From positions 294,985 through 358,984 of the forward strand of contig GG745332.1 in NCBI GenBank assembly GCA_000151295.1: a stretch of DNA of 64,000 bases, given 5' to 3'. This document shows, piece by piece, positions 10,160 through 21,044 of the stretch (its first letter is position 1; every line of letters begins with the position of its first letter). This DNA comes from Allomyces macrogynus ATCC 38327. Lineage: Eukaryota; Blastocladiomycota; Blastocladiomycetes; Blastocladiales; Blastocladiaceae. The notes beneath the pieces were generated by a model. That model was not told the DNA's origin. It saw only the letters and a program-made list of their open reading frames with translations, and searched no databases. The translations under genes and the position numbers were made by a program.

Positions 10160-11924
10160 ATGTCGACGTCGCCCAATATCGTCGGCGTGCACTACAAGGT
10201 GGGCCGCAAGATCGGCGAAGGCTCGTTTGGTGTGATTTACGAGGGCACCAATCTGCTCAACAACACCCAAGTCGCCATCAAGTTTGAGTCGCGCAAGTCC
10301 GAGGCGCCTCAGCTGCGCGATGAGTTCAGGTCTTACAAGATCTTGGCCGGGTGTGGTACGTTTGGCCGCCGTTTGCCGTCGGTTGCGGTGTTGCGTTGCT
10401 GTGTGCGACGACGGACGACGTGAACGCTCTCGTCAGTCAATGGTGATGGTGTGACAACGTCGACCGGGGCGATCACCACCGTGCACGCCCGCTCGTTACG
10501 TCCTTCCCGACGACGACCATCGCTGACCTGGGTCTCTCGCTCGTCACTCGATAGAGGGCATCCCGCTGTCCTACTACTTTGGCCAGGAGGGCCTACACAA
10601 CATCCTCGTCATTGACCTGCTCGGCCCCTCGCTCGAGGACCTTTTCGACATGTGCGGCCGCAAGTTTTCCGTCAAGACGACGTGCATGCTCGCCAAGGCC
10701 ATGGTACTGCTTTTTTTATTTTATTATTTCGCTTTGCTCTCGATGCTGCCGGTAAGCCATTTGCCCTGACCACGCTCTTCACCGAACCAACAGATCCAGC
10801 GCGTCTGGTCGGTGCACGAAAAATCGCTCATCTACCGCGACATCAAGCCCGACAACTTCCTCGTGGGCCGCCCGGGCTCGCCCAACCAAAACACCGTCTA
10901 CATGGTGGATTTCGGCATGGCCAAGCACTACCGCGACCCCAAGACCAAGCAGCATATCCCCTACCGCGAACGTAAATCGCTTTCGGGGACAGCGCGGTAC
11001 ATGTCGATCAACACGCATCTGGGACGCGAGCAGTCGCGCCGCGACGATCTCGAGGCGCTCGGCCACGTATTCTTCTACTTTCTCCGTGGGTCGCTTCCGT
11101 GGCAGGGGCTCAAGGCGCAGACCAACAAGCAAAAGTACGAAAAGATTGGCGAGAAGAAGCAGCTCACACCCGTTTCGGAACTCGCGGAACGGTGCCCGTC
11201 CGAGTTTGCCGAGTACTTGACGTACGTGCGCAAGCTTGGTTTTGACGAGGAGCCGGATTACACGTACCTGGTCGGTTTGCTCGACAAGTGCCTTGAGCGC
11301 CACGGGCTCCATGACGATAAGCAGTTTGATTGGTTGCCGACCGAGCAGTGGCACCAGGCGTGTGCGGCCGCCGCCAAGTCGGCCGCGCACGCGGCGGCGG
11401 CTGCCGCGGCCATGGCGCACGCGCAGTCGGCGGCACAGAGCGGAGTTCACGTTTCGTCGTCGGCCGTCGACCACGCGCAGGTGCCGCTGACCTCCGGGCC
11501 GACCAACAACTACGTACGCATTTTCTTCTCACTTTTCGCGACCTGATTTTCAACCTCAGCGGAGCTGACGCTTCTCGATTGAACTCACCAGGGCGCGCAC
11601 CACCAACAGTCCTCGGCCGTCCCCAATGCGACCGCGCGCGGGACCGCGGGCCGTGCGTCGATGCAGCCGCAGTACCCATCGGCCGCGCGCGGCAACGGCG
11701 CCATGTCCCCCGGTCTTGACCCGGCGCAGCCGCTCACGCAGGGCCGCACGTCGATGCCGCCGCAGGCCGTGGCCGCGCCGCAAGTCTCGGCCCAGCAGCA
11801 GCAAGCGCAGGCCCAGGCCCAGGCGCAAGCGCAACAGCAGCAGCAGGCGTCGCGCACGCCGCGGCGTAAGACGCCGCTCTGGAAACGCCTTTTTTGCTGC
11901 GTGGCGCCCAGCTCGGAAACATAG
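10160..11924 (+). CDS. YCK: Casein kinase 1, Yck/CK1-gamma-like, with Cys-Cys near C-terminus
   Basis: A Ser/Thr kinase of the CK1 family. Yeast Yck1/2 act at the plasma membrane in nutrient sensing, endocytosis and morphogenesis. The ATG at 10160 follows CCCACC. Exon 1 ends at 10355. Further introns lie at 10356-10554, about 10703-10793 and about 11512-11592. Visible motifs are the Gly loop [21 protein letters not shown] with the ATP lysine, the catalytic loop [17 protein letters not shown] in place of DFG plus APE, and the CK1 signature [14 protein letters not shown]. The C-terminal extension is rich in Ala, Gln and Pro, and ends in a basic stretch plus [11 protein letters not shown]. The Cys pair recalls the palmitoylated terminal CC of Yck1/2 but lies nine residues from the end. 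Confidence 0.93.
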
Positions 11925-12804
11925 TCGCGCGGTGGTGGCGGCGTGAAGTGTGAGGAGGGATAGCGGGCGGCATGCGGCGCGCGTGTGTGTTGGTTGTACC
12001 CCACCTCCAGTCTTTTTCGTTTCTTTGTTTTTTGTTGGTGTTTTGCTCGCTTGCTCGCTTGCTCGCTCTCTCGCTCTCGCTCGTCCTTGCGCTGTTCCGT
12101 AACCCCCCGCTCGACTCTCCGATTGTCCTTTCGCGTCTCCTCGACCGTTATTTTCCCCCTCTCTCCCTCGTTCGTTTGTGTGCTTGCCGGCGGTTTCTTT
12201 CCTATTGTTCTTCTCGTATCGGGATCACTGTTGTGCCGTGTCCGTCGTCGTTGTCGTCATCGTCGTCGTCCTTGTCGGGCGTGCCCGTCGGGTTCCGCAC
12301 GCTTTGCTTAGCTTCAGGTTCTTTTCCACCGTTGGCGTTCGCACGGCCGAACACGTTTCAGATTGCTTTTGCTCCCATCTTGTTTTGTTCATGTCGTCCA
12401 CCTCCCCACTCTTCGTGTATTTGTCACTTCAAATTAGAGTTTGTACCCATGCTGCCACTGGCGACCATGCCTTTCCATGCTCCCCTGCTCCCGCTTCATG
12501 TCCGCTCCTCCATTCGTCCTCTGTTTCTGCTGTTGAACCGCCCTGCTCTCACTCAAATCATGTATGTTCCCATAAGCCTAGCGGCCGCCGCCGTCGCCAG
12601 CGGCCGCTCACCATGAACGTGGAAAACATCCCATCCAAATATCGCATCGGGGGGGATATAATATATCGTACAGTTGGGTCGTCATCGTCCGGCACTCGGC
12701 TCGGCCGTGACGTGCGCAATGGAAACAAATCAATCGCACGCAATCTACAAAAGTCACTGGTGTTCCTTGGCTCCTCGGGCGCGTCCGCGTCGACCGTGCC
12801 GGGC
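11925..12804. other. Convergent 3' region, pyrimidine-rich
   Basis: This is the space between the 3' ends of the kinase (plus) and the lipase (minus). From about 12010 to 12330 the plus strand is CT/GT-rich, with TTGCTCGC-type short repeats at 12046-12090. It is probably 3' UTR. An AT-rich GATATAATATATCG at about 12655 may serve polyadenylation. No gene seen. Confidence 0.5.
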
Positions 12805-15330
12805 TTACTCTGACGCATCCGCATCCTCGGCATCGTCGTCCGCAACCACCGTCGCGTCATCCACAAAGGGCAACGACAGTCGCTGCGCTCGTGCGCGTGC
12901 GCGTGCCGCGCGCGCTTCGGTCGCGAGTTGCATCCGCACGCGTTCAAGTGTTTGCTCGATGCGCAGCCGGTTGCGGATCATGGCGAGTCGGGACCTAGAA
13001 TCGGGTTGGTGAGTGAGAGAGTGGGAAGGAGGGGTGGAGAAGAGGGATTGGGTGGTGGGGCGTACCAAGTGACGCGCTGCCCCTTGAGCAGGTACCACCG
13101 CATGCGGTCCTCGGTCGGGTCGTCGAGAATGTGGACAATGTCGTAGGGCGTGGCCTTGGGCTAGACACATATCCATCGTGTCAGAACGGTGGTCGAACTA
13201 GCTGTGTTCGCGCGACGGAACGTACCAGAATTGTGACATTGCCATCAAACTTCTGCAACCACAGGAACGACCAGTCCTGGTTGAGCATGCGTGGGAGGAG
13301 GCGCAGGTCGCGAATCACCTTGAGCCATTTCTTGAGTTCGAGTTTCAGGACGTGTTCGGCCGTGGATGCGAGAAAGCCGCCGCGCCACCCAAGCCCACCA
13401 CGGTGTGCGGTCGGGTGCCCGGACCCGCCGCGGTTCTCGAAAAAGAAGACCGACACGTGCGGGTTCACCTGCGAGACGATCACGTAGTTGACGTTGAACA
13501 GCTGGTGCAGCGACTTGGTCGGGCTGTGGGACAGGGTGGAGAAGGTTGGATCAGAACCGACGAAATCGGGAAACGCCTCGTCGAACCAAGAGAGTGAGCG
13601 TACATGTCGATGCGCAAACTGCCGTCCTGCCAGTACTCCCCCCACCCGACAAACGGCAGCACCGCTTCCTTCCCCGACACGTCATCGCGCTTCTTGATCA
13701 TCAGCTGCACGGGCTCAATCACGCCCGGGACCGCCGACGACGCGAGCACCGCCGACCAAATCACGACATTCGGCGACGTCAAATGGTTCAGCAATTTCGG
13801 CGGAGCGTGCGCCGACGCGCCCGCCGCAACCACGGTAATATTCAGCGCGCGACCCGTCTTCGCATACGCTTCGGCAAACGTCATATCGCCGTGCGTGACC
13901 CACTGCATCTTCTCCTGCCACCGGTCGCGCGAGAACAGGTGGCCTTCGCGCCAGAGCCGGTGGAGCCGCGTCGTCCACGGCTCGTCGCACGCGGTCAGTT
14001 TCGACCACAGATCGACATTCAGCTGCGCATCGAGTTCCGCGTCGGTGCGGGTGCCGACAAACGCGGCGATCAGGGACCCAGCCGAAGTGCCGGTAATCAC
14101 GCGCGGGAGCAGTTTCGCGTCGAGCAGCGCGCGAATCACGCCGAGGTGGTAGTACCCGCACGAGGCACCGCCGGACAAACACAGGGCCGACCGGCCGTAC
14201 AATTGCGCGGCTTGTCGGAAGAACGTGCGTTTCGCGCGCGGGGTAGCCCACGGTGCGGCATCGCCAGTAGCCAAGTTCTCGATGGCATCGACGGTCTCAT
14301 CAATGTACTCGTGCACAAGCCGCTTCGTGCCGACATAGGACTGCGAGTAGAGCCGCACGTTCTCGACGCCACCGAGGTCCGACTTGCACGCGGATTCGAG
14401 TAAAACGTCGCGCAGTTTCGCTGGGTCAGCGCGGTATCGCCGCAGTTGCGCGACAACCGACGCGATCAGCGTGTAGTTGTAGTCCGGGCTGGCTGCAACG
14501 TGGCGCCACTGCGTGCGGCCGAAGTGTTCCTCGAGCGCGGTGGCTGCGTCGGTCCATTCGGTGTAGGTCGTCGCGGCCTTGAGTCGCGAGCGTAGGGCGC
14601 CGCGCTCGCCGCGCCAGAAGAAGACGTGTTCGTAGATGACGACCGAGTAGCGCACGAGCGTGTAGAGGAGCAGTTCAACGGCGAGGATCAGGCCGATCAG
14701 GATCTAGAAACACGGATGCGGATGGCGCGCGTCAGGGTCAGATCAGATCAGAGCAAGTCAAACATAAGCGCCTCGTCTCGGAGAACGCGCCCCGGGATGC
14801 TCGGAGAGCTCGCGCGGGAAGGGACATTCTCCGGCGTCGGCAAGTTCGTGACGTACGAGTAATGGCCATCGCAAAATCTAAATAACCACCGACATCACCA
14901 TCATCCCGCCACCCATTGTCGTCCACTCGTCAGTCCCCTCTGCTCTCACAATTCACCGCCATGATCACGGCGCCACGTCGAGTAAGCTACACACCGTGTA
15001 CCCCCATCCGGACGGCTTATTCCGCATCCACGCGCGCCGGAGTGCTGGCGGTGTGCCCGCCATATCGTCGCTGTCGGACCCGTACAAGTCGCCGTACTCG
15101 GCCGCCCAGTCCTCGACGGCCTCGTCGCCCTGCGCGAGAATCGGGTCGGTCACATCGACCAAGGGCGGGTCGTTGAGCGGATGACAAGTCGGGTCGTCAG
15201 ACGCCGACCCTGACATGTCGTCGGGACTGATCGTGCCCGTCGTGAGCGTGCGCCGGCGGTCGAGGCCGGCCTGTAACGCGGTGGTGGACGCGAGCGGCAC
15301 GGTCGGTGAGATGGCAGTGCGCGGCGCCAT
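12805..15330 (-). CDS. Patatin-type triacylglycerol lipase (TGL3/4/5-like)
   Basis: A lipid-droplet-type acylglycerol lipase. The ATG at 15330 opens a Ser/Thr-rich N-terminal exon. A short exon in the 14867-14750 region and then a hydrophobic membrane segment (about 14705-14640) follow. Next is the DUF3336-like lead with RLYSQSYVGTKRLVHEYI. The patatin domain has the oxyanion motif GGASCGYYHLG (about 14180), the nucleophile elbow GTSAGS (about 14090) and the catalytic Asp in WQDGSLR (about 13625). Later exons (13590 to 13230, about 13160 to 13075, about 12995 to 12805) carry the C-terminal part and an acidic tail. In yeast, Tgl3-5 hydrolyse stored triacylglycerol and some have lysophospholipid acyltransferase activity. 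The 5' junctions are less certain than the patatin core. A TATA-like element lies about 200 bases upstream. Confidence 0.88.
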
Positions 15331-16083
15331 GGTTGGTTGGTGGTGTTGGTGCGGTTGCCAGTTGGATGGACGGCGCGTGTCGTGATGGGTTGCAGAGAGT
15401 TGGATGTTGGAGAGGCGCGTCGTTGGACTGATCACTTGGGCATTGACGTAGGTGCTGGTTTCGTTCGCGAAAAGCTGCAGCAGCGGCAGCAGTTGCAACG
15501 GGGAGACAAGAGGCGCGTGTCGCTCTTATATATCTGCACGTCGGCGTCGTTTTCTGACGCCGCCGTTGCCATCAGCGCCGGTTCACGGAGTGGAGACCTC
15601 GCGGAGCATGCGGACCGGCACCATCGCGGAGACCGGCTGCGGCATCCGCACCCCACACGGCGGGGCCGTGTCCGCCTCTGCCGGGTCCGGTAAGTCATCG
15701 CTGACCGACAGGGCAAGGCCGGGAACCACGCCGTGCAACGCTTTTCGTGCAGCGGATTGGCACGCGTCGAGTCGGAACCGAACCTTGGGCCTGCCGCCGA
15801 CTGATCGCACGCAGTTGGGGGCCTGGGGCCTGTGACGTGTGTTTTCAGGCGGGCCCCTTGTCGAGCGCATGGCAACTGCTTGGACACAGAAGCAACGAGA
15901 CACGGGAGAGGGCGTGATCAGGTCAACAGCTGATCCCGCACACGCTTCTCCACCCCCACCATCTGCCGCGGCCGTGAACCGCGACAGCGTCCGTGATAAG
16001 CCAAAATTTAGCAACACATTGCGCAACGGCACCGCTTAGGTGCACCGACACGAATTACCCCCGCTGAAGAGCCCAACAAATCC
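15331..16083. other. Divergent promoter region between lipase and DPH4
   Basis: This non-coding stretch separates two divergent genes. It includes a TATATAT element at 15527-15533. No other gene is supported here. Confidence 0.5.
15527..15533 (-). promoter_or_regulatory. TATA-like element upstream of the lipase gene
   Basis: TATATAT stands out in this GC-rich region, about 197 bases before the lipase ATG. On the minus strand it reads ATATATAAGAG. Function is inferred from position only. Confidence 0.35.
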
Positions 16084-16581
16084 ATGACCGCCAGCAACGC
16101 CGCCAGGCTCCCGGAGCACCCGCGCCCGGACTTGTACCAGCTACTCGACCTGGACCCATCAACCGCCGACGCCGCCGCGATCCGCGCCGCTTACCGTCGT
16201 GCCGCCCTTGCCCTGCACCCGGACAAGTCCTCGTCCACCTCGTCCGCCCCACCTGACGCGTTCATGGCCGTCGCCGATGCGTATCGAATCCTGAGCGACG
16301 CAAATTTGCGCACCGCATACGACCAATGGCTCGCGGCGTATCAGGCGTCGAGGGAACCGCACTTCACCGTGGATCTCGACGATATGGTCCCACACTATGC
16401 GCCGGGTGCGGACGAGGACGGTGATGATGAGGATCCGAGTTCGTGGACACACGCGTGCCGATGCGGTGGGGAGTTTAGCGTGACGGTGGAGGACCTCGAC
16501 CAGGGGGTCTCGGTCGTGCAGTGTTCCGGGTGCACGTTGCGGTGTCGAATCGTGTATTATACTGTGGATGAAAACGCGTGA
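16084..16581 (+). CDS. DPH4: Diphthamide biosynthesis J-protein DPH4 (DNAJC24/Jjj3)
   Basis: A single-exon protein of 165 residues. The N-terminal J domain (about residues 17-90) carries the HPD motif in ALHPDKSS, needed to stimulate Hsp70. The C-terminal half is a CSL zinc finger: CRCGGEF, then QCSGCTLRCRIVY, giving the C-x-C ... C-x2-C pattern. This J plus CSL layout is diagnostic for Dph4. Dph4 binds zinc or iron and supports the Dph1-Dph2 radical enzyme that begins diphthamide synthesis on eEF2. Length is normal for the family (about 150-170 residues). The ATG at 16084 is the first in frame and directly precedes the J domain. Confidence 0.93.
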   Translation: MTASNAARLPEHPRPDLYQLLDLDPSTADAAAIRAAYRRAALALHPDKSSSTSSAPPDAFMAVADAYRILSDANLRTAYDQWLAAYQASREPHFTVDLDDMVPHYAPGADEDGDDEDPSSWTHACRCGGEFSVTVEDLDQGVSVVQCSGCTLRCRIVYYTVDENA

Positions 16582-16990
16582 AGTTCCACTTGTTGCGGTC
16601 AACCTTGAACTGTTAGCGGATATCTGATCCACTTTTTGGGCACCAGTCAGCAGAGCCGAGACCAATGAGACGGCGTGAGCGTACCTAGACCATGAGCTGA
16701 AATATTCATTCGAAGGAGCGACAGAAGTGAATCCAAAAGATCGATCTGTGCCAGTGGTGCCCCCCACATCTTGATTCCAACTGCCATCGTTACACATGGT
16801 GTTGTCGGATGCCAACAAGAACAAGGACAGGGCGCCGATGATCAAAAGGGGGTTCGAAAATGCAAGGACAAAAAGAGAGAGCAGAGGTCAGTGAAATGAA
16901 GGCAAATGGCAAATGGAATAAAACATGCTCCAAAACCTCCAAAAGCTCAACTTAGAGACAATAGCAGTCTTCGCGGTATCTCATTTTTTA
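16582..16990. other. Intergenic region, relatively AT-rich
   Basis: This lies between the DPH4 stop and the tRNA. It is noticeably more AT-rich than its surroundings and has no gene I can support. Confidence 0.5.
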
Positions 16991-17065
16991 TGTCAACACG
17001 CAGACTCGAACTGCGGACCTTCTGTGTGTGAGACAGATGTGATAACCAAACTACACCATGTTGAC
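16991..17065 (-). tRNA. tRNA-Val(CAC)
   Basis: Read on the minus strand from 17065, a full cloverleaf forms. The acceptor stem is GTCAACA paired with TGTTGAC, with discriminator A. The D arm is GTG...CAC with a TAGTTTGGTTAT loop. The anticodon stem TCTGT/ACAGA holds the loop CTCACAC (anticodon CAC). The variable loop is AGGTC, and the T arm CGCAG-TTCGAGT-CTGCG. There is no intron, and CCA is not encoded. A TTTT suited to Pol III termination lies about 40 bases downstream. Confidence 0.95.
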
Positions 17066-17285
17066 GCTGAAATAACTCCTCAAGAGTGGATTTACACGCT
17101 GAGCCCACGCTCATCACCGCGCTCACGTGCCAACACGGCACGTCGTCATCGCGATCCAAGTCGCGCTCCACCACGACTGCGATCAAGGCCCAACATCCAC
17201 CACGACAACGGTCTTGTCCACAACCCGCACCGCACTCCTCCACGCACAGCACCACCACCACGAGCACCCCCACCCCCACGCAACC

Positions 17286-18210
17286 ATGGCCACCAAGCTC
17301 GACCTATCGTTCCTGAACCCGCCATCCCTGCACGCCGTGCACGACAACGACTTCACGTCCCTCGACAACGCGTCCGCCGCCGCACCCGGCCACCTGGCCA
17401 TGCCGCGTTTCGCCATGGCGCCCGTGCGCGACCCGGCGGCCTTTTCGCTCGCGACGACGACCATGTCCTCCAAGGACGCGGGCGCGCACCAAGTGCAAAT
17501 GGTGCACGGCACGACGACCTTGGCGTTCATGTACCAGGGCGGTCTCGTCGTGTCCGTCGACTCGCGCGCGTCGGCGGGCAATTACATTGCTTCGCAGTCG
17601 GTCAAGAAAGTAATTGAGATCAACCCGTACCTGCTCGGGACCATGGCGGGCGGTGCCGCCGACTGCCAGTACTGGCAGCGCGAACTGGGCCGCCGGTGCC
17701 GGCTGCACGAGTTACGCAACAAGGAGCGGATTTCGGTCGCGGCCGCGTCCAAGTTGCTGGCCAACATGGTCTACGGGTACAAGGGGATGGGCCTGTCGAT
17801 GGGGACCATGGTGACCGGGTGGGATAAGACGGGGCCGCAGCTGTTTTACGTGGATTCGGATGGCCAGCGGCTCTCGTCCAACTTGTTCTCGGTCGGGTCC
17901 GGGTCAACGTTTGCGTACGGTACGAACTGGACCTCTTTCGCGTCTTTATCCTCGATCTGGGGCTGACGATGCACGCAATCCCCTGATCACAGGTATTCTT
18001 GACAGCGAGTACAAGTGGGACATGACGCGCGAAGAGGCGCTGGCCCTCGGGCAGCGCGCGATCGTGCACGCCACGTTCCGCGATGGCGCGTCGGGTGGTG
18101 TCAACAACCTCTACCATGTCGGGCCCGACGGCTGGGAGCAGATTTCGTCGACCGACGTGTCGGACCTCTACTACCAGTTTATGGGCCAGCCCAAGCCGGC
18201 GCTTGTCTAA
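17286..18210 (+). CDS. PRE2: 20S proteasome subunit beta5, chymotrypsin-like (Pre2/PSMB5)
   Basis: The catalytic beta5 subunit, made as a precursor. Exons are 17286-17919 and 17993-18210, split by a 73-base intron with GTACGA donor and CACAG acceptor. The propeptide is about 75 residues. Autocatalytic cleavage is predicted at Gly75-Thr76 within HGTTTLAF, exposing the Thr nucleophile. The conserved Asp in VDSRAS and Lys in SQSVKKV (Thr1, Asp17, Lys33 in mature numbering) are present. The GSGSTFAYG and [13 protein letters not shown] stretches are typical of beta5. It works in the 20S core in cytosol and nucleus, cutting after hydrophobic residues. The start ATG is in CAACCATGG context. Confidence 0.96.
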
Positions 18211-18565
18211 GTCGATGACAGGAGTCTCGGTGCGGCGGCGGCGACGCGGTCGTCCGAAGTGTTGACGAGGAGTTGATTTGATAAAACGCGCGATTTTTTT
18301 TGATTCTTTTGACGGGTGTCGTCGACGCGCACCTGCTCCAGCACGACGCGATGTCGCGGGGAGCTGGAACGCAGCGTGACAAGCAAGCCTGATCGTCCAA
18401 CACACGGCCCCGCCAACGAAAATGTGCACAAGCAGGGCAAACCAAGAACGACTAAGAACCGATCCAAATCAAAGAGCAACTGTACAGACGAAACGAAATT
18501 TCCTCTCACTTTTCCGCCGACCCACCCAACGGTGCCGGCCTCCGCTCTGCGCCCGTCGCCGGTTT
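18211..18565. other. Convergent 3' region between PRE2 and RBX1
   Basis: Both flanking genes end here. No coding exon or RNA gene is visible. Confidence 0.5.
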
Positions 18566-19086
<521 letters not shown>

Positions 19087-19862
19087 GGCGGAAATCGATG
19101 CGATGGACGCACCGTCGGGTTTGCTGTGTCGGTGGGTCGCGAAAGAGCGGCGACAGCGAGGATCCGGTCGTGGTCGGGTTGCGGCCGGTGGCGGAAGCGG
19201 TGCTCGTGGCGGTGGTTGGCTTAGAACGACGTGGTCGAGCTGCGCGAGCGACGCGTCGGAGTTGCAAGTTGCGTGGTGGCCGCGGAACGATGACTCAGTT
19301 CGGTCGCGAGTGCGAGATGTGACGGTGGATCATTGGCACGTGCACACCTTGTCAGACCTGTCCTTGGCGCCATCACCGCGTCTCCTTCCTGCCTGGCTTG
19401 CTTGGCCAAGCGCCGCACCACGGGCGCGCACAACTTTGCTCTTCAGATGATGTGCCCGGCCCTCATGACCACCTGTTTTCATCGACTGCACCATATGAAC
19501 CGCCCGTCAGCCGGTCGGCGGTCTCGTGGAACGAACAAGCCAAAGTTGCTCAGCTCAGCGCCAGCCTCCTCCATGACGATATGACGATATGACAATGGAG
19601 CGCGCGAAGGAACGACGCGAAACGGGCTGCAACGAGCTGAGGCCGACGAGGACCCGTTGGACCCGTCGCAACCCTGCAACTGTCGCACCGACGCGTTAAT
19701 CTATTGCATCTTCCCCACAACCCAGAACGCGCGTGTATCGATGCTGCTCCAGGCCCCTATAAGATCCCGGCCGAACCGCGCGCCTCCCCCTCTCCCACTT
19801 TTCCAACCAACCCATCGCTTCCCGCGCTGCCAAACCAAATCCCGCACATCAACCAGTCCACC
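19087..19862. other. Divergent promoter region with TATA-like box
   Basis: This lies between RBX1 (minus) and the Ser/Thr-rich gene (plus). TATAAG occurs at 19758-19763. The short frames look spurious. Confidence 0.45.
19758..19763 (+). promoter_or_regulatory. TATA-like box
   Basis: CCCTATAAGATCC lies about 100 bases before the ATG at 19863, a plausible distance for a core promoter plus short leader. Support is motif and position only. Confidence 0.4.
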
Positions 19863-20357
19863 ATGACGAGCTCTCCAGCTAGCACGCTCCACCGCGCCGA
19901 CCTCTCCTCGACCATGGCCACCCCACCACTCTCGCCCGTGCTTGACCTGTCCTTCACCGCGCGCGAGCGCCGCCACTCGCTCGCAACGGGCCAGACCTCG
20001 CCCTTCTCGCTTTTTGGCGGCATGCCCACGTCGCCGACCGCCGCACTCTTTGCCTCGCCGCCAAGTTCGCTGCTCATGTCGCTCTCGCCCACGTCCGCCT
20101 CCGTCAACTCGGCGACGACAGCAAGGTCGACGGTGCCAGTGTCGTCGGCCGTGGTGCTCCCGCCCGTGCACACGCAGGTCGGATTCGCGCCGGTCGGTTC
20201 CGAGGCGAGTCCGCCGACGACTGGTACGACGACCGCGGCGCCTGCGGGCAAGACGCGCAGGCGCACCAAGACGACGCCCACCGCGCTCGGGTCGCCCGGT
20301 GAGCCTCCGAGTTTCCATATGTCGCAGGTCTCGTTCAGCGGCGGCAAGTTCTGGTAA
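19863..20357 (+). CDS. Small Ser/Thr/Pro-rich protein of unknown function
   Basis: A single open frame of 164 codons starting at an ATG in CCACCATGA context. It is predicted disordered, rich in Ser, Thr, Pro and Ala. A basophilic-kinase-type site (ERRHSLATG) is followed by a Phe/Gly patch (SPFSLFGGMP). A basic cluster (GKTRRRTKTT) could be a nuclear localisation signal. The end, SFSGGKFW, is aromatic and unusual. I do not recognise the family. The codon pattern, good start context and upstream TATA box support a real gene. Several SP/TP sites make a phosphoregulated small protein possible, but that is inference. Confidence 0.6.
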   Translation: MTSSPASTLHRADLSSTMATPPLSPVLDLSFTARERRHSLATGQTSPFSLFGGMPTSPTAALFASPPSSLLMSLSPTSASVNSATTARSTVPVSSAVVLPPVHTQVGFAPVGSEASPPTTGTTTAAPAGKTRRRTKTTPTALGSPGEPPSFHMSQVSFSGGKFW

Positions 20358-21044
20358 TTATTGTCCGAGGGCCGCGGAATGATGATGAGGCGTGGCCAAG
20401 CGACGCGACGCGTGCGGGCCCGTTGCGGCCCACGAGATCCTGGTTTGTGCAATCGCGACGTGCCGCGCCGCTCATGATCAAGTAAGTGCCAAGCCGGGCC
20501 CGTCGTGTCAGGGGTCGGATCCGGGTCCGTTGAGCCAAGTACGCGTCACGTCGTCGCGTTCGTTGGCGTTGATCGTGCACATACCCCGCGTTCCCTTGCT
20601 GCGTGCGACGCGCGCGCGGGGTGTACATACAGAGAGGATTGAGAGGACCGTGGAGCAATTCGCGCGTCGTGGTTGTTGTCAAAAATTTCAGTGCATGATA
20701 ACATGGGGTCAATTTGTCGCTCTTGGTGTGATGTTGCAACTGGTGTCAGTGCGGGGGTGGGTGGCCAACGCGCTCTCATTTGCTTCCACAGCGCGTTTCC
20801 ATGCACTTTTCGCAGCTCTTGGCGGCTTTGGCAGGCCGCATCAACTTCCACTCCGCCGTCATCCACGATTTCTCTTGGCTCGCAAGGACCGCGAAAGCAC
20901 ATCAGGCATCAACAGCGCACGATAGCGCACTACGACTAGCTGCAAACCTACCGTGCTGCACGCGCCGATCCGCTCCTCGTCGACCCACAGCCGTCAGCCC
21001 TGTCCTCGCAAACCAACCCCACCACCTCCATCCATTCCACCACC
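20358..21044. other. Intergenic region upstream of MRH-domain gene
   Basis: No gene is clear here. Because the downstream MRH protein lacks a visible signal peptide, this stretch may hide a short upstream exon. ATGCACTTTTCGCAGCTC at about 20800 is one candidate start, but I could not join it convincingly. Confidence 0.4.

Noticed and set aside
12010..12820. 214- and 211-codon plus-strand frames after the kinase stop
   Set aside because: They translate a CT/GT-rich 3' UTR into Leu/Ser/Phe-rich sequence that could mimic membrane helices.
13546..14403. 285-codon plus-strand frame
   Set aside because: Antisense to the patatin lipase catalytic exon, whose motifs are unambiguous.
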